From: Callaeas wilsoni
Taxonomy: Eukaryota; Chordata; Aves; Passeriformes; Callaeidae
DNA length: 64,000 nucleotides
NCBI GenBank assembly: GCA_013398955.1
Contig: VWPU01010327.1
Location: 72,001 to 136,000 of the forward strand
Direction: 5' to 3'
How positions within the stretch are numbered: the stretch's first letter is position 1; every line of letters begins with the position of its first letter. The notes under the pieces were generated by a model that saw only the letters and a program-made list of their open reading frames with translations, was not told where the DNA came from and made no database searches. The position numbers and the translations under genes are program-made. Positions 46,871-61,000 of this stretch are shown here, in pieces.

Positions 46871-49800
46871 ACAGCATGTAGCTACACTGTCCTAGGAGCA
46901 CTTAGAGAGGGAAATAATTTCCGATTTCTGTTTCCCTTCTAATTTCCTGCTTTGGTGTCAGGAAATGGATGCTAATTCACTGTCTGTAAGCAGAAGAGAG
47001 TGCAGGGATGGGAAGAGCTGTCCTGTTCCCCTGGCAGCAGCAACAGGCAGAGCAACCAAGTGTTCTCCAGTGGGAGAGCTGCCACTGCCCGAAATGACAG
47101 TGTTGGTGGCCATGCAGTCATCACTCCCAAACTTACCATTATCAGCCCAAGTCATGAACCCACCAGAAATCAGCTCTGAGAACAAGAAGGGATTGCAGGG
47201 GAACATCACCAGCTCAGAACTGAAACACATGAGATGATGCTGCTGGGACACTTGGGGAGGAAATTTCCAAGATGTACTAAGACTAAGCAAAAGATCAAGC
47301 AAATGCATTATCATAGGTGTTCGCTCTGGTACAACTGCAATTTATCTGAGTGTAGTTTCTGCTGACTTTAATTGAATTTTAGACCTTATGCAAACATGTA
47401 CAGTATATTTCCTTTCCTTTAAATATTACACTTCCCATTGCTCTTCACAAGGTCTGTGGAACAATTGGTTGACATCAGATGTGTGCAGAGAAGGCGTTTT
47501 GTAGAATGAAAACAACTAGATACACAAGGAGCAGAAAAGGGATACAGTTATTTATCTCATCCAGGTTTAGTTTTCCTAAGGGAAATTCATTAATTCTGGT
47601 AAAAAATCTGCTTTCTATTTTGAGAGTTAGCCTGTCGCTTATTTTATTTATTTGGTCAGCCAAAGCTGTAAGAGGATCTCACACATCCTTTGCAACTCAT
47701 TCAAACTCTAAAAGTTTCAAGACAGGAAGACTTCCTTGTCTGCTTATTTTACAACCATTTAAAATTAGTAATGACTGTCTAAAACTTCAGAAAATACTCA
47801 GATGGACAGCTGAGGAAGTATCTTAAAACATTTTCTTGAAATATGACATTTAGGCCCTGTATAATGGGATTCCAGTATCAGCTGGTGCAAAGGTGTAGCT
47901 GTGGCTTGTGTCGTGCACACACAGAGTGCTGCGGTCATAGCTGACACAAGAGTAGGGCTGCAGTAGAATGCAATTCCTTGTAGTATCTTGGACTGTGGTC
48001 TTTCCAATTCAGCAAATGATTTTCACTTAAATTCATGAGTTTTGTCACTTGAGGGTTGGACTTCTTCAGAGCATCTTGCCTTGGCTGTGAACACTGTGAG
48101 CTGTACAAGTATTGAACAAATGTATCATGGCAATTTTCAGTTGGTCACAGGTCAGTCACCATGCAGTGGCTTTCACCAAATTTTCCTTTCTTCAGTGAGG
48201 ACTTTCTTTCAGAACCAAATTTCAACCCTCAGGCATTTTTTTCTCTATAAAGGCATTGTAACTTTCTCTGACAAAGGAAATATTTTTTGCCTGTGTTTGG
48301 GCAGAAGGTCACAGCCACAGTGGAAAAAATTTCTCCTTGAGTGATATTAGCCCAAAATTTTATTCAGATCTTCTTTCAGCTCCAGCTCGTGTGTGTCTAA
48401 TGTCTGCTTTAATGAGAAAGTAGCCCACAGGATGGTATTTCCCATCTGTAACATAGATAAAGCTCTATCTTTATGACACATTTGTTGCTGCTATTGTTTT
48501 TGGTAAGACATAACCAAAGTCCTTTTAAGTCATTGTGAAGGCTTCAGTTCCTCTCCAGAGATCAGAATCCCCCATGAGAAAAAATGCCACAGGATAATTT
48601 TGTCTTGTTTCATTTTGATGAGGCTCATCCTTTCTAGAATTGTCATTTTTGGGAGTATCTCCACACATCTTCCTCCTTTATTTTCAAGACCTGCCTGAAT
48701 GATGATCTTCCTAATACATCCTTTCAGCACTAAATCCCATTCTAAGACAATTCCTCTAGCAATAATCAGTGTTTCAAGGACAAGTTTTATTGCCAATTTG
48801 CACTTCTAGGGCATTATGGTGTCACCACAATACTATGGCTCGTGTTGTCAAAGCCTGTGTTTAGTAAAGTGTAATAAGGAGAGAGTGTTTCCAGTACATA
48901 TTCCAGAGGTGGGAAGTTTGGATTTGATTCAGGAGATCGTCACTTCACATTATTACTGTCAAGATGAGTTAACTGAAGCATGTTGTATACAGAAATTACT
49001 TTTTCAGTTAATAGAAATAAGGAAAAATGGACATAAGTGCCATATCACCAGTGAAAGATTTATTGCACTGCTGTTTAGGAGCCACGTAAATACTGGAGTA
49101 GATTGAAGACGGGGTGCTCATGCACAGATCATAGCTCTCAGAGCTGCACAGGCTCCCTGATTTCACCCACTGTACTCAGTCTGAGGCTGTGTTATATTTC
49201 ACTCTACTGAGATTACAGGTTTTGTCAATACTGGGTAGTAATGAATGATTTTAACATTTACTCCATGGACTTTTCCAATACCTTGCACATTTACTGGTAA
49301 GGAGAGAATCCCTAAAGATTAGGAGTTTCATTTCTTTCAGTCAAAAGCTTATCAGTACCTTTTGCATCTACTCAGCTGCTTGGAAAAAAAAACCAAACAA
49401 TTCCTAAATTAAAAGTTAGAAAAGCTGATGAACTAGCATTTGTTATAGTGTTTTATCTGGTTTCCTAGTACTTCCTTCCAGAACATCGAAGTTCAGGAAA
49501 AACAACCTCAACCAACCTGATCTAAAACCATTGTGGCTGAATTTCACACCCATTTTTCTGTCCAGTGTCACTGACCATGCACATCCACATTTGCACAGGG
49601 AGACTCTAGTTTCTGAATACATTTTACTGAAATTGCATTTGCCAATGAACCACTTGCATCCTGTTAGTCCCTATAACCAGATACGTACAGATATAAACAG
49701 ATATAACCATATCTTCAGGACAGCCCTGCCTTCTTGGGTTGTATGAAAATAGAATTACGGATGCATTTTAAACTCTTTTCAAAATATTTTAACTTTACAT

Positions 49801-52800
49801 ATAGTTTCATTAAAACAGTCTTTCAAAAAAGGAGCTTTCTTTTTTACTTTTTTTCATGTTCTTCCTGAGATTTTGCATGGGATTTGAGTCTCCAATGATC
49901 ATATTTTCTACTGATGCAAACAGACTCCCATTACAGCTGAACTGATTTACTACAACTAAGAGTCTGTCCATAAAGCCAAATCAACCTTTAAATTAGGCTC
50001 AAAAGAAATACTACCAATTAAATTTAGTCTGTGACCTCTAACATAGTTTAACAAGCTCAACATATTATGGATTTCAGTAGGGGGAAAAAAATCAATTAAA
50101 CTGTACGAAAAAAATGAAATCCCCAAAGTCTAAACCTCGACAAAAGTAGTTCAAAAATCCTGTAGCATCCAGCTGTTTCCATGGTTTCACATCCTGTGTT
50201 CCAGTTTTTAGGGTGCTATATAGGATATGAAAGCAGGTTGGGAAAAAAAACCCTCCATAAGAAAAATCTTTTTTTTTTCAGTTCCCTTATTTGTTTTGTT
50301 CCTGCTAGAGCTGGGGGGTTTTGGTTTTTTTGGGATTTGGGTTGGTTTTTCTTTTTGCCTCCCTTTCTCTGAAAAAAACCTCCTGTATTTTAATTTGAAT
50401 TTGAACACTTCAAAGCCCTGAGAGATCATGGGACTATTCCTGCTGTAGGCAACAGCAAAAATCTCATTGCCTTTGGTGGGAGCTGGATTGGACCCTAAGA
50501 AAGAAACCGAGGGAAGAAGTATCATCTTTTGTAAAACTCCCTTTCCCCCAGAAATAAGCTAACATAACCACCCTGATGCGACAAGTTTATTAAAAGCAAA
50601 TAGTCATCTTTTGCTACAAATCCTTCTGAATACAGTGTTTTGACTAAATGACATTTAACAGTGTTGTAGCTTTAATGGTAAAGAAAACACCAGCAGCTCA
50701 GTACTTAAATCTCTGTCCCACAGTGAATATCATTTTCAATATCCTGTAAAAATTCTTTGAAGTGTTTGTATCCAGTCTGCCCCAATGGATTTACTCAGAA
50801 TTAGTTAATAGTGAGAAAGCATTGAACTAAATTTATCGGTTACTCTCTCTCATGGTCGCATAAAAAATAAAATTAAAAGGAACCCTCTATAGAATACTTT
50901 ATCAGGCTTGGTAATGGCATCATCTCTGACAGTGAGGCAATAAAAGCATATTAGTGACCCCCTGATGAAACATGTTTACAGGCAAAGTCAAAGAGATTGA
51001 TCATTCTCTCTGGAAAGTGGCATTTCCCTTCAATGCACTGTTACTGCTAGTCACAGAAGCATACTGATGGGCCAATGCATGACAAGCAGGAAATGTGTGA
51101 AAGGGGATGCAATTATCAAGTCCTGCTCAGCTTTTCGAGGAAAAATCTTTTCTACTCGCAGCCTGAACTCCCTTGTTGCACCAGTAATGTTGCTGGCACT
51201 ATGTAAGAGAGCCAAAGGTCGTAGCTGAGACTCCAGGTGTTGTGCTGGGTTCCATACAGGTGTCGTTTCTCCCAGAAGTGTTTGCAGTAGGTAAGAGACA
51301 CAAGAAGACTGAGAATAGAAGGGGGAACAGTTAAGGAAGAAACTCTCCCAAGATCATAGCAAGGCCCAGAAAGAATTCCTCTTGTAGTGCCATGAGACCA
51401 TGCTGGAAAACCTTTCCATAGCAGTCACTGTTGGGGTTTTTAGGTGCGATCTTTGGGATATATTCTATGTGTTCATACTCTTCAAAATCTCACACCCTGG
51501 TGACAGACGTTTCCTGCAGCTGCATCATCTTGTGGAGTCTTTCTGATTTGTTGCTGTTTTTCTCATTTATAAATCTTTTTTAGTTTGCCACTCCAGCTTC
51601 TGTATTTCTAGTTCTTTCTCCAGTTTCTTCATTTATTATTCAGATGAAAATGGTGAATTTTGTTATGCATACATGATAGTTCAAATTGCCTTCTTTCTGT
51701 TGTAATAACTTACCTCTCAAACGATGGACCGGTGTGCTACTTGCTCAGAAACTGCCGTGCTCTCATTCACTCCCATTTACATTTTCCGTAAAAGGAAGGA
51801 AAACCAAATCTATGCATTTGTGAACCACTTTTAGCCCTCAGCTCATCTCCCATCTAAATACGTAAGTCGAACATCACCTGGAGTGCGATGTTTGTGCCTC
51901 TGAACACAACTCAGAACTTTTGTGCTTTCCCAGTCCCGTTTCTGTCCTGTCCCCCATTAACCAGCCAGCATGACTGGCACGGCTGCAAGAGAGAGGTCTT
52001 AATGTAAATGTATTTTCCCAATGTAGTTCTCACAAATAGTAATTGCTCAATGATTAGCCAAGTAGAGTGGATCTATTACTGCCATAAAGCTCTTTACCTT
52101 GATTTCCTTGAGCCTTCCTCTTCCCTCATGGAAGAACCTTCAGCCGTTCCATGTGGACATGTGGAGAGGGGTGAGCAGGGGAGGTGGGCAGCACAAGCTG
52201 CATGCAGGACAGGGAAAGGTATGGGCTATGGGGGCTGTCCTTGGAGCATGATGGTGTGTGAATGGGTACTGGGAACAAGACAGGATGATGTGTCTGGCAC
52301 AGCTTGGAAGGACTGGGGAGGAGTCAGGTCTCAAGCGATACCTTTGGGATTTGGGGTGTATTTAAAGCCTTCTCTTTCTCTTAACTTGCTGATGGTATTA
52401 AATGTCAAAATGATCACAGTTTTTGGTTACTCACTCACTTCTATGTCATCATCCCTATTTCTGCATTAAGGTCCAGCTGAATCATTGCTTGACTGAAATA
52501 AATAAGAGATTAAATATGAACCACATAGATGCAGGTGAGAAGAAGTAAAAACTTTAAAGGGCTGATTAAGACAAGAGTTTTCCTTGACGTAAGGGGCTAA
52601 GGTTTTTCCATCTCAGCCAGCTCCCGTGTACTTTGCTGCCTCTGAGTGCTCAAGACATGCCTAAGGTAGAAATGCCTTGTTCTAGCTAATCCAGAGACTG
52701 CATCTTTTCCTGCCAAGTGGCAGAAAGATCAACCAACCTCCTGTTTGTCACCTTTGCACTAAATTACTGAACATTACTGTAAGAGGGATTGGTGGAGAGC

Positions 52801-54784
52801 AAGATGAAGAGGATCCAGATGGTTCAACACATGGTGACCTGTCACATCAGCAACACAGATTTATAAGAGCTGATCACCCTAGTCTTCTTGTTCAGTACAC
52901 TGTTTTATTATTAAGATCTTTATTTTCATGTCTTTCCACTGTCTGGATCTTGACTCTTTCCTTGACCCCATTTCTCACTGTGCTGATTACCTGTGGCAAT
53001 AATCATCTATGGCAAGAAATTCTCTGCGACAACAACTGACAGGTACCAGAATAAGACTTCAACAAAGACGACAGGACCTTCTAAATGGACCTTGAACCAG
53101 AGTTAAAGCTAAACATCTCAAATCAGCCATGCTCCTGACAACATCCAGGATAAGGTATAGAACCATATAAAGTACTTGTTTCAAGATGTGTCTTCCAAAA
53201 CTCACAGTCTTGGGAAATGAGAGAAGAAAATAGAATATTTTTGAGAAACGGGTACATAAAACCGAGGTTCTTCCCGGGGGAAAAAAAAAGTGATTTAGAG
53301 GAAAACAGGAGAATCTACTGCCTTCTGCTATTAGCAGTCTTAAAGCTCAAGTGGTGAAGCCCTGTGTAACAGTGTCTGTGTAGTGGAGAATTTGGTTCAT
53401 ATATCTTAATAGAGAGGATTAGAAAATATAGAAAACATACGACGTAAAAGCATTTTTAAATAGAAGCTTCCCAAAGACTGTCATGAGGCTTTTGCTTTCA
53501 CACTTTATTACTGCAGCACAGTGTTGTACTGTGAAAAGCATTTCATCATTTGCACGGCAAGAGGTTGTTGGCTCAGACAAGTGTCATTACCAAAGACAAT
53601 TTTCACAATGCATTCAAGAGCTTCATTAACTGCCTGTCCGACAGTAATATTGGCCTTGCTGTGTTCAGGTACTGGAACACAGATCCATAGCTGGCTACAG
53701 TTTCAGGCATAGGAGATGAATATCCATCTTGGTCCTGCAGATTTCTCTGAATTCATCACATTGTCTGCAAGACAGAGGTCAATGTGCCTAGGTCTGTGCG
53801 TCACGAACTTCCTAGTACTGAATGCCTTTCTGGTTAAAAACAAAAACATACACAAAATTGCATCAGAACTGGAAAGCAAATTGATCATTTTGGTAGGACT
53901 TCTTCAATCACAAGAAAGCAACGGGAGACAAGATAAGGGCAAAGCTGTCTAAGGCTTAATGTAACTCAATAAATCAGATCTTAAATTCTTTCCTCATCCC
54001 ATACCTGGGCAAAAACTGACCACAAATTACAGAACATCATTTCCTCTATTTAACTGAAAGTGACTGCTATGTTTAGGGCCTATGAGAAACAAAAAAAAAC
54101 CAAAAATTAAACAAATACTAAGAGGAGAGCAACACAAGGGGGCTATATATCCAAATTCAAAATCATTTTGAGGGCCTTTGAATTCGTGATTGTGAAAAAA
54201 TTAAACACTTCTCTAAATATGCGTTTAGCTGGGACTGTGGCAAGGCACTTAATCTTGTGTCTCAGATGGACTGCACAGGATAATAACAAATGGAGTCGTG
54301 TGGGCTGGGCTCAGTGGGGAATTAAAACATTCTGACTTGTCCTCTGGGAACTGTGAGCAGCAAAAAAAAAAGAAATTAAAACATAGGAATAAGGGACATG
54401 TTTGAGTGAAAGGGAATGGAGGATTCCTTTTGAAGGTTCATGAAAAAGAAGTATGGTTTAAATGTTAAAAATTCAATTGATAAAGCCAAATTGGGGTCCT
54501 AATTCAAGTTCCATGAGGTAGAAATTAACTTTATCATACCCAGTAAGACAGAATGAACATCATGATTAATGAAGAATTGGTATTTTGTGCCTTTGGGTTG
54601 AGGAGTACTGGTATGACAGTACTGACTGGCTGAACCAGAGAGAGGAGAGCTTCTGAACCCATTTGCAATCCACCTTTCCCACCATTACAGGTCTCTGCTG
54701 GGCTTTCCTGGAAACAGTGGTGCTGTTTGTTTCAGTGGTCTGGAAGCCAAGAACTCCCACTCTCCTGGCTGGGATGTCAAATAC
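46871..54784. other. Unique DNA, no gene seen (about 8 kb)
   Basis: No exon chain, tRNA box or repeat tail is recognised. The longest open frame of the window lies here (52008-52469, plus, 153 codons), but it lacks any domain pattern and is built partly from G-rich repetitive-looking sequence near 52150-52330. A G- and T-rich patch with four or five G runs occurs at 50313-50345. The rest is ordinary AT-rich DNA. Confidence 0.5.
50313..50345 (+). other. G-run cluster, weak G-quadruplex potential
   Basis: Runs GGGGGG, GG, GGG, GGG and GG are separated by T-rich spacers. Only two-tetrad folds satisfy ordinary loop limits, so any quadruplex would be weak. A T run and a CTTTTTGCCTCCC stretch lie on either side. 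Confidence 0.4.
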
Positions 54785-55030
54785 AATCATAGAATCACAG
54801 AAACTTTAAGGTTTCCATGTTCACCATTAAACCATGTCTGCAAGTGCCATACCCACACAATTTTTTAATAATTCCAGGGATCGTGGCTCCATCACTTCCC
54901 TGAACAGTATGTTTCAATGCTTTAAAAAATTCCTATGAAAAAAAATGTTCCTAATATCTAATCTAAACCTCCCCCGGCACAATTTGAGGCCATTTCTTCT
55001 CATCCTGTCAAAAATTCTATCCCTTTTATC
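54785..55030 (-). mobile_element. CR1 LINE fragment, 5'-truncated
   Basis: AATCATAGAATCACAGAAAC at the left is the reversed CR1 terminus. The interior has 'ttccagggatcgtggctcca', 'tcacttccctgaacagtatg' and 'ttcctaatatctaatctaaa', then 'cctcccccggcacaatttga', the familiar minus-strand order of CR1 3' sequence (tccagggatggtgactccaccacttccctgggc...tatctaatctaaacctccc). It ends near 'cttctcatcctgtc'. It is inert. Confidence 0.9.
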
Positions 55031-58000
55031 AGTTTGTCCTGAAACATAGTCAAGAAAGTTCCTGAGAAGTATAAGTTGTATCTAAATAAAATCTTCATCA
55101 AAATAAATGGCAGTGTTCCAGCCAAGCTCTTGCTTTCATATCATAACAGTTTGCTAGAAAAATACTCATGTAGAAAGAGTTGTCATTTCAACAAGTTTCC
55201 AGGCCCTATGTGAAATGAGATATTCCCACCTCCATTCTTCTCCCACCTTGCCTAAAGGCTTGTTCTGGTAACAGCCAGCTCTCTATTCCAGCTCACAGCA
55301 CAGTTGAAAGGCTTGGATTCAGTCTGCAAGAGGAATTTTGCTTCTAGCCCAAAGAGCATTCCTACTCCATTTAGGTTATAGATTATATATTTTGCTCAAA
55401 TGTGAAGTCCAAATAAGTTTTCCTTATTTTAAGGTATCATAAATATGTGTAGGGATCGTATCTCCTTCTTATATATAATGGCCCTGAATTTTATCATGCT
55501 ATAGAAATAATACTTTGCACTCATTTATTCCTGGTACTCTGGGATCTTAAAAGATAGATAAGAAAGACTCTTTTGCTGATGCTAGGAGAGTCAAAACACA
55601 TTGAAGTAATTTCAGTTGGATAATTAGCCCTTCTGAGGACCTGAAACTCCCCCATGAGTCATTCACATTTTTGACAATTGACGCATAAAAAACATACCCA
55701 AGGCTGCACAACGAGTCCCCTGGTACGATACAGGACACAGCTTAGAAGATACTAGTCATTTATGCCATAGAAAATGCTTCATATTCTCCTACCTAGAAAG
55801 CATTAGACAGTTCATCACACTCATCCTTCTTGTGGTTTCAAGAAAGCTAAATTAGTATCATATTTAGAAACCAGGGGATACAGAATCCACTTTGTTTCGA
55901 TGCAAATAAATGCATTTAAGAAAAATGTTCTACCAGTACCCAGTAGCATTGATACCACTCAAAACCAATGAGTTTACCAGATGAGCCCTCCTTTTTGTAG
56001 TTTTAATAGTAGCATTCCCCTCTTAATTTATCCAGTTCTATTTAGAACATGTCTTGCCTTTGACTCCATCTTTTACTGTAAAGTCTGCAGTATGGTGGGG
56101 GCAGAGAATGGCAGCAGCACAGTTGATGACATAGGCGGAAAGCTGTGGCAGCTGATGTGACAGTACTAATCCACTAAAATGACACCAATTTAATGCCCTG
56201 TTTTTCACAGGGTATTACCAGAATAGCTTTTGCTACCATTTGTGAGCAAAAAAAAACCCTGCTCAAAAAAATCTACAGGAACAGTATGTTCACGGCCTTT
56301 GCAAATCTTTATAAGCCCGGTTTTGTTTTCTGGGGCTCAGGAATAAACCCACCCGAGCTTCAGTCAGCTAAAGGTCATCTGTCAGCTAAAGGTGCTGGGC
56401 CTTAACTTTGCTGTCACACTGTCAGAAGTTAGCACTGGGGAGACTCGTGGTTGCAGGGGAGTACAGTATTTCAGCATTTTATCACTCAGACTGGCTGAGA
56501 CACTGGAATATTTGTTTCTAGACTAGATTTTCTCAGGGGATGCGTTAGCAGGTGTCACCTGCACTAAACCCAGCACTGTAAGTCCTGGGGGACATTTCAG
56601 AAATGCTTGTTCTGGTCACAGTTAATGAAGGTAGGTCCCAGTGGTCACTCCAACCTGCTTGGAGATAACATTGGGCAAAAATCACTCTGGGTAGCCAGGA
56701 GAAATCTGGGCTCTTATCCATGTGCAATTGCACAGCAATGAACACTCAGTGTTTCACCTAACTTTAGATTTCCACCCCGGGAATCTCAAGGCTGAGATAG
56801 TGTTCCCTTAGTTTTGGGGACAGCTCACTCACAGTTCCCTCTGTGGTCAGTGAAAAGGAATAGGCACTTTTCATGCAGAATTCATCCTATCTACTTTAAC
56901 TGACCTCTTTGAGAGGAGACAAGTCATTCTCAACTCTGGTTTGAATATATTGGCTGTTGCGTTGAGTCAATTGAGCTCAATTCGTCTGCATGGGATTATG
57001 CTGGGAATAAGGCAGGAAATACTTCAGTGCCCAGAGTGACACTGAACACCTAAGGTTAGGACACTGCATGCCAACCAATCTCACCTCTTTTACATGCTGA
57101 CTGCATGGCAGTTTTTGTTGGGATTTACCAGTGACAACACCAGCACAAGTGCCAGTGTCCAAAAACAGCCAAGTAACAACCACCATGGTTCAGACCAATC
57201 ACTCCTGTTCGTCTTATCCTTCAGTAAGTTCTCTCTGACAATGGCCCCACTGGATGTCAATGGAAGAATGTAAGAATAGTAAGAATATACTTCCTGTGAT
57301 CTGCAGGGTCAGGAGTATCTCTATAACCTCAGTCAGTCCAGTTTGAGTTTTCTTCCACTAATTAATTTAATTGGTTTTGGAAAACACTTACTATGCACAG
57401 GATCCCACTGCAAGAATTTCCACAGCTTAACTATATAAGGTGTAAAACGTGTCACCTTACCTTGAATAGAGCCTGTCCTTTGACAAACCCAAGTCATTAG
57501 CTGTAAGTAGCTGATGTTTTTCCCAAATACTGAGCACTGGATCCTATGGGACCTCATCTGCCTCTGGGAGCTGGCACTATCCTCCTGGTCAGGCAGCTAT
57601 TCAGAGATCCACTCTTATTCTCACAGTAATGAACAGGAGAGTGTGGGTGCTCTCTGGTGTTGCAGTGGCCTCTCTGATGATCATGGATTTCCAACACTGC
57701 TATCAGAGCCTAATAATTGTGACTCCATTTGTTTTGGTGGAGACTTGACATTGAGAACATCACCTGTAAAATTCTCCACACAACTACAGATATTACAGAA
57801 TATACAAAGAATAGGAACACATCTATATGTACACACAAATTTGTGTTTTTCTATCTCTGGTAAACAAAAGTTAACTTTAAAGGAGAATGAAAAAGGAAAC
57901 ATGTAGAGGTTTGGAAGGCAAGCAATGAATCGTGGATGCCCAGCATGCGGTGTTAGAGTGCTAAATTCAGGGAAACCAGCTTGCATCTCCCAAGCATATG

Positions 58001-61000
58001 CTGCTGTAACAACAGCTACAGTACAGAGAGCTGTGCTCGGAGGCACTGTGGAGTGGCAACCTATAGGGCTCCATCTGTCCCATTTCAGGCAAGGAAAGCT
58101 TATCTTTCCACAGGAAAGGAAGCTGCAAACTGATCGCAGTCATCTGGGGCTAGGGTTTCCTTGATGGTTTATATTTTTAAGAATGAGTGACTAGATAACC
58201 CACTGTTTTGGATCAAATTATAAATGTTCACAGTTTGACTACAATGTTCACATTCCAGCCACCAGCATCACACAGGTACCGAAGTCCTGTTATGATCTCT
58301 ATGGCATTAAGAGAAAATCCTACACGGGCAATGTGCTCTGGCTTTTTGGATCAGTCTTTTTAAAATAATTTGAGAAAAATACAATTTACTCTGGAATAGT
58401 AGGTGGCAGAGACATGCACTGGGTGACCTCTCGCGGTCCATCCCTCCTGCTCTATGATTATACAATAGCTAGAGTTCAGAGTTAAGGCTCCTCCACTTTT
58501 TTTCCTAGAAAAATCTCACAAGGCTCTGAATAAAAAATTATAGTGAATCAGAAAAGCAGAAGTATAGCTCAGAATCTAGCTGGTATGTCTTATGTTCCTG
58601 TACCTGTGCCCAGGTCATCACTTATGATGAACCTTTGCATGTTTTTCCTGACTCCTTTGCAGAACCTTGGTGTTTTCAGCAATCATCAGTGACTTCCCAG
58701 CACCCTTGTAGTTACAAATCCAGGGTGCCGGTATCAAAAATCACAGAAAAATCAAAGATTTTCTTCAATTTACTCCCAAAGTAATAGGAATACACTTAAA
58801 ATAGGATTCATTTACAGAGTTGTGGTATTGTTGCTTTAACTGCAAACACTGTCTCCCTAACCAGGTCATCTGAATGTATAGAAAATGTTCTTCCTTATGG
58901 GATACAAGCAAGTGGGTGAAATTAACACAAAGATAATAGCATACACCAGAGAAAGAGAACTAAGCTTTTGCTTCAAAAACATTCTTCACAGAAGGGTCTA
59001 GAGGGATTTGAAGTTTTCTCCTGAAAGTAGGTAAAAGTTAGATCTTTCATTTGAGTTTCACTTTGTATTTCCAGTTCATTTCAACTCACAGCTCAAAGTG
59101 AAATTCTAGGATTTGGGGAAATGAGCAAAAACCTGAAGATGTGCATTAAAATGTCACATGCAGAAATATTCCAGTTGGGGCCTTAAGGCACCATCCATTT
59201 TAAAGCTACAATGGAGTTTTGCAGTTTGACCTTCAAAGACTTCTTTGAAATTCCAGCCTTAAGCATCCTGTCCAGTACTGGGCCTCTGTGAGGTTGCAGG
59301 ACTGACTCCTTCCTTTCCTACTTCAGATCTGTCTTATGTACAATGAAACTGGAGAAGGAAATGAGCTAAATGCTAAAATACCTGTCATCCCCTCATGTTT
59401 TCCAGTAGCAATACAAATAATATATAGGCTAGAATTTTTTTTTTTGTTTTGCTGTATCATGGTGCTGGTGACACTGAAAGAGTATTTGAGCATGACATCC
59501 AGCCCCATGCTAAAATTCATATCACATTGAATATGGATGTAGAGATAAAAGGAAGGGAGAAAAAAGTCTGTGGAGGAGTATCACAGTTCAGCAGGCAAAG
59601 AATACAAAGAGATTTGAAGAATAGTGTTTTACGTGTGTTCAGTTAAAGAACATAATGGCCTAGTTCTAAAAGCAGGAAGATCCTGTTCCAGCTCAGGATC
59701 CGGAGTAACCACCCCCAGGAATGACTTGGGGCTGAGGAACTGCGAGGTGGGTTGTTGCTGAGGAGGACAAAGTGTCTTAAATGCTCTTAGATGTCGGTCC
59801 TCTTCCCACATTTTTGTTTTCTCAAGGCAGCAGACCTTTGCCTGGATAAACAGGAAAATTTCTTAGTCTTGGGTACATTCCTGTTTTTTGAAACGTTCGG
59901 GTGTGTGAGAGGTCTCTGCACCTTTAGCAAGCTGAAATTCAAACAGAGGAGTGCTCTTTCTTACAGCTTAAAATTTCATGTGCTCTTATTGTCCCTGCAG
60001 TGAGAGGTCGATGAAACTTTATATATCAAAAAGAGGAAAGGCTTTTCCTTCTTAATATGGAAGTCAGATGATAATTTCCAATTTAAATTTTAAAAGAAAC
60101 ATCCAAAATATGTCCATAAACACAAACACATCTTTTAGTTTTATTTCTAACTATTTAGAAGGTGGCAGGAGCTGGGATAATTTTTTATTTATATTTTCTC
60201 CTGTCAACTGAATTCAGAAATAGTTGGGATTTTATCTACAGGCTTGTTTTGATGCAAAAATGTGGAATGGGAGTTAGAGGTTACAGTTCCAACCAAGCTT
60301 TCTACAGGAAGAGCTTCTGAGCTCCAAGGGGGAGGTTCTGGTCAAAACCAAATATGATAATTGAGTACAGGAAGCAGAAGACACAAATCCTGCTGTGCTG
60401 TCCTTGACAGATTTGCCCTGTGTCTGAATACAAGCACAATTCACCCTCTGGTGGCAACTGCTTCCAGGCTACTGGTTCCTTCGCCCATCTTTCCTTGCTG
60501 GTACTAAAGCTCCTGGTCCCGTTTTACCCTAGACCTGTGTTTCCCTGTCTTCCCCATCCGCTTCCTTCAAAAAACAGTATTGGAAGCTCTTTGTCATTAC
60601 TGATTCCTTTAGCCCTTCTAATTTGGGGGTTTTTTTCCCGTTTCTCCTGTTCCTCTGTTCAGACAGATAAATTAAACCCAAGTCATCAGAGGTTTGGAAA
60701 AGCAGATTGGCACACAAAGGAAGGGCCTGATCTACGTCATTCCCACTGGTAACCCCCCTCAGACTCATAGCATTTGAAACTTCCTCAGAATTATTCAGTG
60801 AATAAATATGAATTATTTCCCTGCTAATCAGAATCTAGTGTTGTAAACAGCAGTTGGAATCAAAAGAGAGGGTTCACTACTTACCAGAAATAGAAAACCA
60901 ACAGTGTCCTCTTGTTTAAAGTCACTATTCCAGACTTTTCCAGGTGGAATATCACTACAGCCTCTATTAGAAGCCTTAGTGTTTTGGTGGAGCACAGTCC

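Noticed and set aside
50313..50345. Canonical G-quadruplex
   Set aside because: Runs of three G's are too few within normal loop lengths; only a weak two-tetrad fold is possible.
52008..52469. 153-codon open frame, the longest in the window
   Set aside because: No domain, signal or conserved motif; composition changes abruptly through it and it has no exon or promoter context. Chance open frames of this size are expected in 64 kb over six frames.
57514..58046. Overlapping plus- and minus-strand open frames (130 and 121 codons)
   Set aside because: They overlap in opposite directions and neither has a recognisable motif; at most one could be coding and neither has supporting context.
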